Of a stretch of 64,000 nucleotides of DNA, positions 40,936-49,248 are shown piece by piece. Each line of letters begins with the position of its first letter. Position 1 is the stretch's first letter. The position numbers and the translations under genes are program-made. The notes under the pieces are model-generated. The model was not told the origin of the DNA, made no database searches, and worked only from the letters and a program-made list of their open reading frames with translations. Source of the stretch: Arthrobacter_M sp030063245 (GTDB lineage Bacteria; Actinomycetota; Actinomycetes; Actinomycetales; Micrococcaceae); NCBI RefSeq assembly GCF_051131705.1, contig NZ_CP180316.1:3162001-3226000 (forward strand), written 5' to 3'.

Positions 40936-41346
40936 TCAGGCTGTGATCAGGCGGGCGATGACGCCCGGAAGTTGGTCGAAGCCGGCCCGGGCGTCGGTGG
41001 TGAGTACGGTGCGACCGGTGGCCAGAGCGGTGGCGGCAATGATCAGGTCGTGCGCGCCGCGCGGGGCTCCGGAGCGGTGGACGTGGGCGAGCAGTTCGCT
41101 GTGTCGTACGGCGACGCGGCGCGTGTAGTTCTCGATCGGGAGTGCCTGTAGGGCGCGATCGAGGAACTCTCGGCGGGCGGTGCGCTGCGCGTCGGTCGCG
41201 GACAAGCGCACGCCGGTGAGGTATTCGGCAATGACGATCGCCGGGACCGTGGCGTCGGCGTCGTCGCCGGCGGCTGCAGCCAGGTCGAGCCGGCCGCGTT
41301 CGGCCGCGATCAGGACACTGGTGTCGAGGATCAGGCGCTCGGCCAC
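40936..41346 (-). CDS. vapC: VapC-type PIN-domain ribonuclease toxin
   Basis: 136 residues from GTG 41346. The four acidic PIN residues are D8 (LDTS), E41 (AEYL), D100 (HDLIIAATA) and D118 (TTDAR), so the nuclease site is complete. VapC toxins cleave specific RNAs, usually tRNA or rRNA. It overlaps the antitoxin gene by 16 bases, the usual coupled arrangement. Confidence 0.92.
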   Translation of the reverse strand: MAERLILDTSVLIAAERGRLDLAAAAGDDADATVPAIVIAEYLTGVRLSATDAQRTARREFLDRALQALPIENYTRRVAVRHSELLAHVHRSGAPRGAHDLIIAATALATGRTVLTTDARAGFDQLPGVIARLITA

Positions 41347-41588
41347 GGGTCCTCGTCGGGCGTGACCGCGGCGCGGGCGGCCTGCATGTCGTTTTCGAAT
41401 GTCGGGTCGGGCGTCGGTGTCCAGTCGGCTAATGCCGCCCGCAGCGAGCCCCAGGTGGCCGCGCTGGTCGCGGTGATCGTCGCGACCCGGCGCCCCGCCC
41501 GGGTGATCACGATCGTCTCGCCGTGCTCGGCCTCGTCGAGGACGGCTGAGAACGCCCGTGATACCTCGGATGCGCTCATCACCTTCAT
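41331..41588 (-). CDS. vapB: Phd/YefM-type antitoxin of the VapBC pair
   Basis: 85 residues. The N-terminal Phd/YefM fold (SASEVSRAFSAVLDEAEHGETIVITRAGRRVATI) binds DNA, and the acidic, Trp/Pro-containing C-terminus (ALADWTPTPDPTFE) should wrap the toxin. ATG 41588 is used; an ATG three codons later is possible. A palindromic operator lies 2 bases upstream of the start, predicting autorepression by the toxin-antitoxin complex. Confidence 0.92.
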   Translation of the reverse strand: MKVMSASEVSRAFSAVLDEAEHGETIVITRAGRRVATITATSAATWGSLRAALADWTPTPDPTFENDMQAARAAVTPDEDPWPSA

Positions 41589-41590
41589 GC

Positions 41591-41609
41591 GATTCAGACT
41601 ATCTGAATC
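41591..41609. promoter_or_regulatory. palindromic operator of vapBC
   Basis: GATTCAGA-CTA-TCTGAATC is a perfect inverted repeat ending 2 bases before the vapB start. On the minus strand, TTGCTT lies upstream and GATAGT inside the palindrome at about -35/-10 spacing (16 bases), so binding would block the promoter. Confidence 0.75.
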
Positions 41610-41652
41610 AAGCTAATCGAAGCAAGGGATTTGCCTGAGAGTTCTGCGACGG

Positions 41653-42219
41653 TTACACCTTGGCGACGGCCGCGCTGACCGGGGTCGGATTCGTGAATAG
41701 GTCCAGAACGGGGCAGCGCTCATCCACCGTGCGGCGCAGTTCCTCGTAGCGTTCCTGCGTTTCCGGGCCCTTGATGTTGACCTTCAATCGGATGGCTTCG
41801 AAGCCGGGGCGGACGGCGGGGTCGATGCCAAACAGGCCGCGGACATCCAGATCCCCTTCGGCTTCGATGCTGATGTCCTCGATCACGATGCCGAGCTGGT
41901 CGGCGTACAGACGGTAGACCACCACCTGGCAGGACACGAGCGCGCCGAGGGCGTATTCGACCGGGCTGGCGGCAATGTCATCACCGGCGAGTCCCGCCGG
42001 CTCATCGACAGTGAACTGATGCTTGCCGGCGCTGATGCGGGTGGCAACGGAGCCGACGCCGACCCCGTCCGCCCGGTACGTCAGCTTGGCGTTGGCCGTA
42101 TCCGCGCTAATGCGACGGGTCCAAAATCCGCCTGCCTCGGCAAGCCTGGCGGAACGGTCCGCGGCTGGATCCTGAGCGCCGGCTTCCCCTGCGGAGGTGA
42201 GAACTGTGGTTTCGGTCAT
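41653..42219 (-). CDS. OsmC-family protein
   Basis: 188 residues from ATG 42219. The OsmC/Ohr fold carries two redox cysteines, C97 (LVSCQVV) and C169 (DERCPVLD), the positions used for hydroperoxide reduction. Family relatives reduce organic peroxides in the cytoplasm with lipoyl or thiol partners. The first 30 residues are a disordered-looking Ala/Gly leader. It is divergent from the esterase gene. Confidence 0.92.
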   Translation of the reverse strand: MTETTVLTSAGEAGAQDPAADRSARLAEAGGFWTRRISADTANAKLTYRADGVGVGSVATRISAGKHQFTVDEPAGLAGDDIAASPVEYALGALVSCQVVVYRLYADQLGIVIEDISIEAEGDLDVRGLFGIDPAVRPGFEAIRLKVNIKGPETQERYEELRRTVDERCPVLDLFTNPTPVSAAVAKV

Positions 42220-42703
42220 GGGAGGTTCCTTCGGGTCGAAGGCGCGTGCCGGGCACGACGCCATACTTACGCGGCCCGGTCCTGCGCCCGGCGGCGTCGA
42301 ATCGTCACCTGGGGCACCCCACTATAGCGATGAGGGTTGCCGCCCGACCGGCCAGGGCCTGTGGTCGGGACTCTTGATTCTGCTGTTCATTATGGACGAT
42401 CGGCCCTCCCCGCTTCAAGGTTCCCTGGGGTTCAAGTCATGTGGCGCAACAATGGCTCGTAAGCCAGCGAACCTGCCGCTCGTCAAGCGTACTGGCGTGC
42501 CGTTCACAGTCTCCTTACAGACACTGCAGACATGCTTACGGGCAGGCTCACCAGCTGGTGCGAGCCGGATATTTGTTCGTGCTGATGGTCTCGAGCCCGT
42601 TCAGGAAATCAAACGCACTGTGGCCGGCGCGGCTAAGAACTTCACCGCCCGGTCTGGGTTGGGCGTGGCCCGACCTAGGCCGACACACCTCAGGAAAGAC
42701 GAC
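42220..42703 (+). other. intergenic region upstream of the esterase
   Basis: 484 bases. An open frame continues upstream from the esterase, but its residues are not conserved-looking and lack a good start, so the region is treated as noncoding or decayed. No promoter or repeat was recognised. Confidence 0.45.
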
Positions 42704-44065
42704 GTGGAACCGCTCCTCAATCTCAATATCGTCCAAGGCCCCTTGCTCTTTGCCTTCTACGCGGCAAGTCTGTTGGCGGTTCTGTATCTGTTGGTTCGGT
42801 CCGTGGTGCTGCCCCCCGCACTGCGGCCCTCCAAGGGCGGGCCCGTTCAGCGGTCGCGGCCCAAGCTCCCGCGTCCTACGGCCTGGCTGATCAGTGTGAC
42901 CGTGGCCGTAGTCGGCGGTGCGGTGATAGGAGCAGTTACTCTTTACGTTTGCGAGAAGGTGCTGGACGTTTTCGGCATACCTCTGGATCCGGACACGAGG
43001 GTCTGGGTTGTCGCGGCGTTTGCCGGGGTGGCCCTCGCGCTCGTGAATTTGTGGCGGTCACGCTGGTGGCGGAAGACTGTCGCCGTCGTCGCCGTCGCGC
43101 TCTTCATCACCACGGCGACCCTGGGAATTAACGCCGGGTACGGATTGAACTCAACATTGGGTTCCCTGCTGAATCTCAATCCGGTCCATCATTTGGCCCT
43201 GCCCAAACTTAATCCGGCCCTGCAGCAGTCAAGCGCCGCCGCATTGTGGCAGAACTGGACAGCGCCGGCGGGGATGCCGACCGTGGGACGAACAGGGACT
43301 GTCGCGATTCCAGCCGTTGCCTCGGGCTTTCCTGCCCGTGATGCCTACCTTTACCTGCCTCCGGCAGCATTGGTGGACAACCCGCCGCCGTTGCCGGTCC
43401 TCGTTATGATGATGGGCCAACCGGGCGGTCCGGAACAGAGCCAACTTGCCGTGCAGGAACTTGACGCCATGGCCAAACAACATCAGGGACTCGGGCCCAT
43501 CGTACTCACCGTTGACCAGCTGGGCAGCCCTTACCAGAACCCGCTTTGCGTCGACTCGCCCAAGGGCAACGTCGGCACCTACGTTACAGTCGACGTCGTA
43601 AACTACATCCACAAAAACCTGAACATGGCCACGGACCGGGCTCGTTGGGCCGTTGGTGGCTATTCCAATGGGGGTGAATGCGCGCTCTCGTTTGGCGCGA
43701 AAAGACCCGACCTCTTTGGCTCAATTCTGGATATATCCGGTGAGCTGGAACCCCGCGACGGCTCCATCGCGAACACCGTGAGCAAGGTATTTGCTGGGAA
43801 TCAGGCCGCTTTTGACGCCGAAAAGCCGGCCAATATCCTCAAAGCACACAAATACAAGGACGAATTGGCGATCTTTACCAGCGGCTCCCTTGACCGGACC
43901 TACACGCCGCAGGCGGTGAAAGCTCAGGCCGATGCGAAAGCGGCCGGGATGAGTACCCTCCGATTCACCGGGACCGGCGTCGGCCACCGCGGAGATGCCG
44001 TCCAGTACGGAGTGAAGGCAGGACTGCCGCTGTTGTATAAACGATTCGGACTTTCCGCCCCGTAG
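42704..44065 (+). CDS. membrane-anchored alpha/beta-hydrolase (esterase D type)
   Basis: 453 residues from GTG 42704 with AGGAAAG at 42692-42698. About four N-terminal membrane helices occupy residues 10-150 (FAFYAASLLAVLYLLV, AWLISVTVAVVGGAVIG and others). A putative-esterase domain follows, with nucleophile S321 in GGYSNGGEC and a catalytic His in GVGHRGD. The topology should place the hydrolase outside. Related architectures occur among actinobacterial cell-envelope esterases and mycolyltransferase-like proteins; the substrate is unknown. A longer frame upstream was rejected as unconserved. Confidence 0.85.
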   Translation: MEPLLNLNIVQGPLLFAFYAASLLAVLYLLVRSVVLPPALRPSKGGPVQRSRPKLPRPTAWLISVTVAVVGGAVIGAVTLYVCEKVLDVFGIPLDPDTRVWVVAAFAGVALALVNLWRSRWWRKTVAVVAVALFITTATLGINAGYGLNSTLGSLLNLNPVHHLALPKLNPALQQSSAAALWQNWTAPAGMPTVGRTGTVAIPAVASGFPARDAYLYLPPAALVDNPPPLPVLVMMMGQPGGPEQSQLAVQELDAMAKQHQGLGPIVLTVDQLGSPYQNPLCVDSPKGNVGTYVTVDVVNYIHKNLNMATDRARWAVGGYSNGGECALSFGAKRPDLFGSILDISGELEPRDGSIANTVSKVFAGNQAAFDAEKPANILKAHKYKDELAIFTSGSLDRTYTPQAVKAQADAKAAGMSTLRFTGTGVGHRGDAVQYGVKAGLPLLYKRFGLSAP

Positions 44066-44302
44066 ACCTCAGCTCTGGCGCGGGCCTCAGCCCGAGCACC
44101 GGAGAGGAGGACTGGCCAGGACGGAAAAGGTTCCTCCGCCAACACGGCACGGATTGTCCCGGCAACGGCCTTTTTTACCGCGGTTACAAACCTTTTTGCG
44201 TGCCTTCAGGCGTACGCGTACACCATCACTTTTTAGGTTGTGGACGTCATGTCGCCCATTGGCCACCGGACCTATCCTCAAACTTACGATCCGCCTGCTG
44301 CC
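44066..44302. other. intergenic region
   Basis: 237 bases between the esterase stop and an aldo/keto reductase fragment. Nothing recognisable apart from an AT-rich patch near 44170-44240. Confidence 0.5.
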
Positions 44303-44395
44303 GGCATTTCTCCACGCAAGCACATCCTGAAGTCAATTGACGGCTCGCTCAAGCGGCTGCAGATCGACTATGTGGACCTCTACCAGCCCCACCGC
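44303..44395 (+). pseudogene. aldo/keto reductase fragment
   Basis: 31 codons read GISPRKHILKSIDGSLKRLQ and then IDYVDLYQPHR. This is the middle of the aldo/keto reductase barrel, where the family has LSRKHI.ESIDASLRRLGTDYVDLYQIHR. Nothing of the N-terminal catalytic part or the remaining barrel is left, and the sequence turns unrelated after PHR. Confidence 0.8.
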
Positions 44396-44427
44396 TCAAG
44401 GAGAGTCCTACGTCCAAAAATGCGCTG

Positions 44428-46764
44428 CTATTCGCAGGCGGTTCCGTCGCCGTCCCGGTCGAGTGCTGAGCGGTAGCCGGGCTGGCCGCGGTAGAGCGGG
44501 GCTGCGCCGGCCTCTCTCGCAGCGGTGCAGTTTTGGTAGTAGGGTGCGGGAGCGGGCGGGACCGGCGCGGGAGCAGGCAGGACCGGAGCGGGCTCAACGG
44601 GTGCCGGCGCCACCGGCGGTGGCGCGGCCGGTGCCAGGGCCACCGGCGGTGGCGCGGGCTGATTGGTGGGAACGAGCTGATTGGGGCAGTCCGCAAGGAT
44701 ATCCGTCATGGCGTCATGCTCGGCCTGCGTTACCCACAAACTGTAAGTTGCCTTGACGGAGATCTGACGGGCCACGTACTCACAGCGAAAGCTGGTGTCC
44801 GGCGGCAGCCAGGTGGCCGCGTCACCGTCACCCTTCTGCTGGTTGGTCGGCCCGTCGGTGGCCTGCAGGTTCAGTGGGTCATTGGCGAAGGCAGTCCGCT
44901 GTTCCGTGCTTAGCTGCTGGGCTCCCTTCTGCCAAGCATCGCTCAGCGCCACCACGTGGTCGATCTGGACGGCGGAGCTGGTGTCCTGTCCGCGCACGAA
45001 GCCGATCGTGGTTCCGGTGTAGGGATCCGCCAGGGTTCCAGTCTGGATCTTGCAGGGAACGCTGTTCGTGTAGGTGGTGTTGGTCAGATCGCGCTGGAGG
45101 ATGTCATTGCGGGTGTCGCAGCCGTTGGCGTCCACATCTACCCAGGCCGTCCCAAACAGGGCGCGGTCGTAGCCGGTCTTGGGTGCACGCCCCTTGACGG
45201 GAAGGCCGGCGAGCAGCTCGAATGCCCCGCTCGCATAGGCCGGCTGGGAATTGGGTGCGTGGTACAGGCCCGGCAGGAAGTAGCCGGAGATGTCGGCGAT
45301 GAGCCCGGCGCTGCCGGAGGAGCGGTTGAACAGGCTGACCCTGCCGTCGGCCCCGACAGGCACGGTGACAAGGTTGGGCACGGTCTGCCCAACGCCGTAA
45401 TTCACGTTCGACGCGTTCGGGCGGCCGGTACCGGAGGCGTAGGCGGTGACGAAACCGAAGGACTTCGCTTCGGTGACGGTCAGGTTGAACACCACCGCGG
45501 AGACATCCGCCGGGATCCCGCCGACCCCACCGACCTGGAACGACACCGCCGCATCAGCCCCGGCCGGAGAACCGGTACGGGTATCCAGAACCCGCAACGG
45601 TGCCATGGGCTGGAAGGCGCCGGGTGCCGTGGGGATGCCGGCGAGGAAGTAGCCGGAGATGTCGGCGATGAGCCCGGCGCTGCCGGAGGAGCGGTTGAAC
45701 AGGCTGACCCTGCCGTCGGCCCCGACAGGCACGGTGACAAGGTTGGGCACGGTCTGCCCAACGCCGTAATTCACGTTCGACGCGTTCGGGCGGCCGGTAC
45801 CGGAGGCGTAGGCGGTGACGAAACCGAAGGACTTCGCTTCGGTGACGGTCAGGTTGAACACCACCGCGGAGACATCCGCCGGGATCCCGCCGACCCCACC
45901 GACCTGGAACGACACCGCCGCATCAGCCCCGGCCGGAGAACCGGTACGGGTATCCAGAACCCGCAACGGTGCCATGGGCTGGAAGGCGCCGGGTGCCGTG
46001 GGGATGCCGGCGAGGAAGTAGCCGGAGATGTCGGCGATGAGCCCGGCGCTGCCGGAGGAGCGGTTGAACAGGCTGACCCTGCCGTCGGCCCCGACAGGCA
46101 CGGTGACAAGGTTGGGCACGGTCTGCCCAACGCCGTAATTCACGTTCGACGCGTTCGGGCGGCCGGTACCGGAGGCGTAGGCGGTGACGAAACCGAAGGA
46201 CTTCGCTTCGGTGACGGTCAGGTTGAACACCACCGCGGAGACATCCGCCGGGATCCCGCCGACCCCGCCGACCTGGAATGACACCGCCGCATCAGCCCCG
46301 GCCGGGGAACCGGTACGGGTATCCAGAACCCGCAACGGTGCCATGGCCACAAATGCCCCCGGTGCAGGTGCGGTCCGGAAGGTGGCGGTCCATCCGACGT
46401 TGGCCCCGGGGTTGATGCCGTAACCGGTTTGCGCCCGGGCGGTGACAGTTACGGTGCCGGCGCCGGGGTAAGTCCCGGCGACAATGACCTCGCCGTCGAC
46501 GATGTAGTCGAGCCCCGCTACGGCGGGAACAGTATAGGTGTCGTTGACGGTGCCGTCCGCGTCCGTGAAAACCACCGGTGCCGGAGAGAGCCCGAGCGGG
46601 ATGTCCACCGTGCCTTCGGAAGTACCCGGGACCGAAGCAACTGCCACCAAGGGAGGACCGGAAGAATTGGCGGCGACCGCCGGAGAAGCCATCCCTGCCA
46701 CGAAAGCTAAGGCCAGCATGGAAACCACGGTGACCAAACGGCGTGACGGCATAGCGCTGTTCAT
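44428..46764 (-). CDS. secreted HNH (DUF1524) nuclease with three beta-rich repeats and Excalibur domain
   Basis: 778 residues from ATG 46764 with GGGGGAAG upstream. A Sec signal peptide ends near MASPAVAANS. An Ig/MBG-like domain follows, then three almost identical 123-residue repeats, each beginning MAPLRVLDTRTGSPAG and ending LIADISGYFL, a module common in actinobacterial exoproteins. The DUF1524 HNH nuclease has its catalytic IDHVVALSD at 601-609 and NDPLNLQATDG downstream. A Pro/Ala linker leads to an Excalibur calcium-binding motif (DRDGDGTACE, 769-778). It probably degrades extracellular DNA; the repeats may bind the cell surface. The closely identical repeats imply recent duplication or gene conversion. 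Confidence 0.9.
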   Translation of the reverse strand: MNSAMPSRRLVTVVSMLALAFVAGMASPAVAANSSGPPLVAVASVPGTSEGTVDIPLGLSPAPVVFTDADGTVNDTYTVPAVAGLDYIVDGEVIVAGTYPGAGTVTVTARAQTGYGINPGANVGWTATFRTAPAPGAFVAMAPLRVLDTRTGSPAGADAAVSFQVGGVGGIPADVSAVVFNLTVTEAKSFGFVTAYASGTGRPNASNVNYGVGQTVPNLVTVPVGADGRVSLFNRSSGSAGLIADISGYFLAGIPTAPGAFQPMAPLRVLDTRTGSPAGADAAVSFQVGGVGGIPADVSAVVFNLTVTEAKSFGFVTAYASGTGRPNASNVNYGVGQTVPNLVTVPVGADGRVSLFNRSSGSAGLIADISGYFLAGIPTAPGAFQPMAPLRVLDTRTGSPAGADAAVSFQVGGVGGIPADVSAVVFNLTVTEAKSFGFVTAYASGTGRPNASNVNYGVGQTVPNLVTVPVGADGRVSLFNRSSGSAGLIADISGYFLPGLYHAPNSQPAYASGAFELLAGLPVKGRAPKTGYDRALFGTAWVDVDANGCDTRNDILQRDLTNTTYTNSVPCKIQTGTLADPYTGTTIGFVRGQDTSSAVQIDHVVALSDAWQKGAQQLSTEQRTAFANDPLNLQATDGPTNQQKGDGDAATWLPPDTSFRCEYVARQISVKATYSLWVTQAEHDAMTDILADCPNQLVPTNQPAPPPVALAPAAPPPVAPAPVEPAPVLPAPAPVPPAPAPYYQNCTAAREAGAAPLYRGQPGYRSALDRDGDGTACE
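45281..46387 (-). repeat. three tandem 369-bp repeats within the nuclease gene
   Basis: Copies start at 45281, 45650 and 46019. The first two look identical by eye, and the third differs at only a few positions near its 3' end (46260-46360). The period is exactly 123 codons. Confidence 0.95.
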
Positions 46765-47437
46765 AAAAACTTCCCCCAATATTGAGACTGGCACGACCCT
46801 ACAGTACATTTCGGTATGTCCCGTCCGGGACATACCGAAACACAACGTAAGCCTTGTCCCGCAGACAGATAGCCGTGCCTTTCAAAACCTGCCGGCAGTG
46901 TATGGTGCTGCGCACCCGGCCCGCAGCCGCCGGGACCGTAATCCGCATCTCCGGGACCGCGATGGTAGCGATCGGTGCGTTCCTGCTGGCGGAGCAGCTC
47001 GTGCATTAGCGGCAAAGAGCCCACGACAGCTCCGGCGCCGAAGAAACCGGGCATCCCAGCGTTCCTGTGCGACCACGTTTCAGCGCGACCAGCACTGGTA
47101 ACCTCGCATAACATTCCGCGCGAACAACAACGTCAGACCCTGCTGATAGCGTCATGATTGACCACAGACAATCCGCGGGGAGAACACCATGACAACGGCA
47201 ACCACGGCTTTTCCGAGGCGGCATGGGAGGGTCTTGCCCTCGACCAGCTGGCCGAGCCGCTGGGCTGGCAGCCCAAGTCCTCGGAAACACGCGGAAAATG
47301 ACGCCCCCTGCAAACAACAGCATTCAAGGCCGGAGATTTTCTTGGTCGTGGGTTCGATTCCCGCCCGGGCACACGCGTCACCGGCACAGTCCGGTATCTG
47401 ACCGGCAGTCCCGCCGGTAAGAGGCGCAGCTCGCTGG
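46765..47437. other. gene-poor region with remnants and a tRNA 3' half
   Basis: 673 bases. A 35-codon plus-strand frame (46902-47009) ends in a single membrane-like helix (AMVAIGAFLLAEQLV) and may be the C-terminus of a lost membrane protein. A short plus-strand frame (about 47190-47300) reads GFSEAAWEGLALDQLAEPLGW, also remnant-like. The tRNA fragment lies at 47348-47372. No intact gene is supported. Confidence 0.55.
47348..47372 (+). other. 3' half of a tRNA (T arm plus acceptor strand)
   Basis: GTGGG-TTCGATT-CCCGC forms a canonical T arm (47348-47364), followed by the seven-base acceptor strand CCGGGCA. Bases upstream (from about 47322) include TTCAAGG, which could be an anticodon loop with CAA, but the 5' half is missing. 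Such 3' halves are left by integration or excision at tRNA attachment sites. Confidence 0.6.
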
Positions 47438-48823
47438 CTAGGTTACGGATGGTGAGGCCATTTCGGTCGCCGGCCTGATGTTCGCATTGCGGTGAAAGAC
47501 GTTGTCGGGGTCCCAGACGGCCTTAAGCTGTGCGAGCCTGTTGTATTTCTCGGCTCCATAGGAGGCCCGGACGCGCTCATCATCGGCATCGGAGAGGAAA
47601 TTGACGTAGGTACCGGAGCCCGGGGCCTCGGAGCGCATCGCCGACCAGAAGGTCCGGACCCATTCCCGTTCCTGCGGAAGCATGTCCGGTATCGGACAGC
47701 TGGCCGAGATGTTGAATACCCACTTCCCGTTCCGGCTGCCGCCAAAGGCCGTATCGCCGTCGGCCACCCGCGAAAACGCCCCGGTCAGGGGGAAGACGGG
47801 GACGAAGGACAGGGGTGAGGCTTTGCGGGGCAGGTGCTCGACGAGAACGTCGATGGCTTCGTCGCTGAGGTCGTCCAGATATAGCGCCTTCTCGTAGGAG
47901 TAGGCACCCCAAGGGGCGCTTTCGTCGAACATGTGCCATTGTGGTGCCGGGGTCATTTGCCGGAACGGCTCGAGGGCCTTTTCGTGCTCCTCCGCCGTAC
48001 CCCAATTGGCCACAACCAGGGCAAACCCCGGCTGGCCCTGGTACTCCGGCGGGACGAACGGAGCGGGGGGAGCACTGAAGCCCGCGATCAGGTAGCCCAT
48101 ATCATCCGGCAGCGTCGCCCCCAGATCCCGGCTGAACCGCAGGCCGTCGCGGCCGTGCTCGGGATCCCAGAAGAACATTGCCACGTTGGCCAGGGGCGGG
48201 ACCTCATGGAGCGCAAATTCGAAGGTGGTGACGATGCCGAAATTGCCGCCGCCCCCACGCAGCGCCCAATACAGGTCGGTGTTGCTTTGGGCGGAGGCGG
48301 TCACGATGCGCCCGTCCGCGGTTACGACTTCGGCCGAAATGAGGTTGTCGCACGTTAGCCCGGCGCGGGACGTCAGCCAGCCGATGCCTCCGCCCAGAGT
48401 CAGACCGGCCACCCCGGTGTGGCTGATGAACCCGCCGGTCACCGCCAGGCCATGCTGCTGGGTGGCCCCGTCCAGCTGCTCCCAGGTGGTGCCGGCACCA
48501 CAGCGAGCCCGCCGCGCCTGCGGATCCACGCTCACCGTGTCCATCGTGCCCAGATGGATCATCAGGCCACCGTCACCGACCCCGTGGCCGGCATAGCTGT
48601 GCCCGCCGCCGCGGACCGACAATTCCAGTCCTTCGGCGCGGGCGAAGGTAATGGCCTCGGCCACCTGTGCCGGTGTCGCGGGCCGGACGACGACTGCTGG
48701 TCTGCGGTCGATGTCGCCATTCCACACCGACCGGGCGCCGTCATAACCGGCGTCGCCGGAGACCATAACCTCTCCCCCGAACGACGCGCGAAGAGCGGAA
48801 ATTGCGTTCTCAGAAACAGGCAT
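47438..48823 (-). CDS. FAD-linked oxidoreductase (berberine-bridge-enzyme-like)
   Basis: 461 residues from ATG 48823 with AGGAGG upstream. The PP-loop FAD domain includes VVVRPATPAQVAEAI and RGGGHSYAGHG, where H75 is the expected covalent flavin ligand. The position of the second (cysteine) flavin link in bicovalent members reads ISHTGVAGLTLGGG, without Cys, so attachment is probably single. The C-terminal BBE motif YNRLAQLKAVWDPDNVF is intact. Substrates in the family range from sugars to secondary metabolites. It has no operon partner. Confidence 0.92.
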   Translation of the reverse strand: MPVSENAISALRASFGGEVMVSGDAGYDGARSVWNGDIDRRPAVVVRPATPAQVAEAITFARAEGLELSVRGGGHSYAGHGVGDGGLMIHLGTMDTVSVDPQARRARCGAGTTWEQLDGATQQHGLAVTGGFISHTGVAGLTLGGGIGWLTSRAGLTCDNLISAEVVTADGRIVTASAQSNTDLYWALRGGGGNFGIVTTFEFALHEVPPLANVAMFFWDPEHGRDGLRFSRDLGATLPDDMGYLIAGFSAPPAPFVPPEYQGQPGFALVVANWGTAEEHEKALEPFRQMTPAPQWHMFDESAPWGAYSYEKALYLDDLSDEAIDVLVEHLPRKASPLSFVPVFPLTGAFSRVADGDTAFGGSRNGKWVFNISASCPIPDMLPQEREWVRTFWSAMRSEAPGSGTYVNFLSDADDERVRASYGAEKYNRLAQLKAVWDPDNVFHRNANIRPATEMASPSVT

Positions 48824-48927
48824 GGTTGTCCTCCTGCGGTATGTGATATCAGGAGCGCACACCCCTGCAGCGCCCACTGGACCTACAGTTGCCGTACGTA
48901 ATATGTTGGGGCTTCGCAAGGGTGGAA
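48824..48927. other. short intergenic region
   Basis: About 100 bases between the flavin oxidase start (minus) and the DinB fragment (plus). It should hold the oxidase promoter; none was clearly identified. Confidence 0.4.
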
Positions 48928-49055
48928 ATGTTGGAAACGGAGCATGGTTCCGGCGAGCGAGCGGATCTGATGGCAGCGTCGGACCGGCATCTGGGGGTTC
49001 CTGCGCTTCACCGTCCGCGGGCTCACCGACGAGCAGGCGGCCACAACGGACGACA
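48928..49055 (+). pseudogene. frameshifted DinB/DUF664 fragment
   Basis: The first frame from ATG 48928 reads MLETEHGSGERADLMAASDRH. After a +1 shift near 48992 the second frame reads GFLRFTVRGLTDEQAAT. Joined, they match the N-terminal helix of the DUF664/DinB family (ERADLL..L..HR.FLRFTVRGLTDEQA). The remaining three quarters of the gene are gone. Confidence 0.75.
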
Positions 49056-49248
49056 CCGTTGCCAAGAGCATGGGACCACCTGAATGTGTCAATAAACATC
49101 ACTATGCGGCCGCGCACCTTGTCGGTGGTCGTCCCGCAAGACGACTACTGAAACTGACACACCGGCCACCCCAGGGACCTAAATGAACTTTGTCAGAGCT
49201 TCGACATACGATGTTCAGTGAACCAATTGAAGCCATTGGAGCGCGGCC

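Noticed and set aside
45281..46387. Possible CRISPR array from regularly spaced repeats
   Set aside because: The repeat unit is 369 bp, coding and contiguous, with no spacers and no cas genes; it is a protein-repeat array.
47322..47372. Complete tRNA gene or tmRNA 3' end
   Set aside because: Only the T arm and acceptor 3' strand are present; no D arm or matching 5' acceptor strand lies within 100 bases upstream, and the acceptor does not match tmRNA.
49201..49220. LexA-type SOS box upstream of jetA (TCGACAT...ATGTTC)
   Set aside because: The spacing and half-sites deviate from the actinobacterial consensus (CGAAC-N4-GTTCG) at several positions; only a weak inverted repeat is left.
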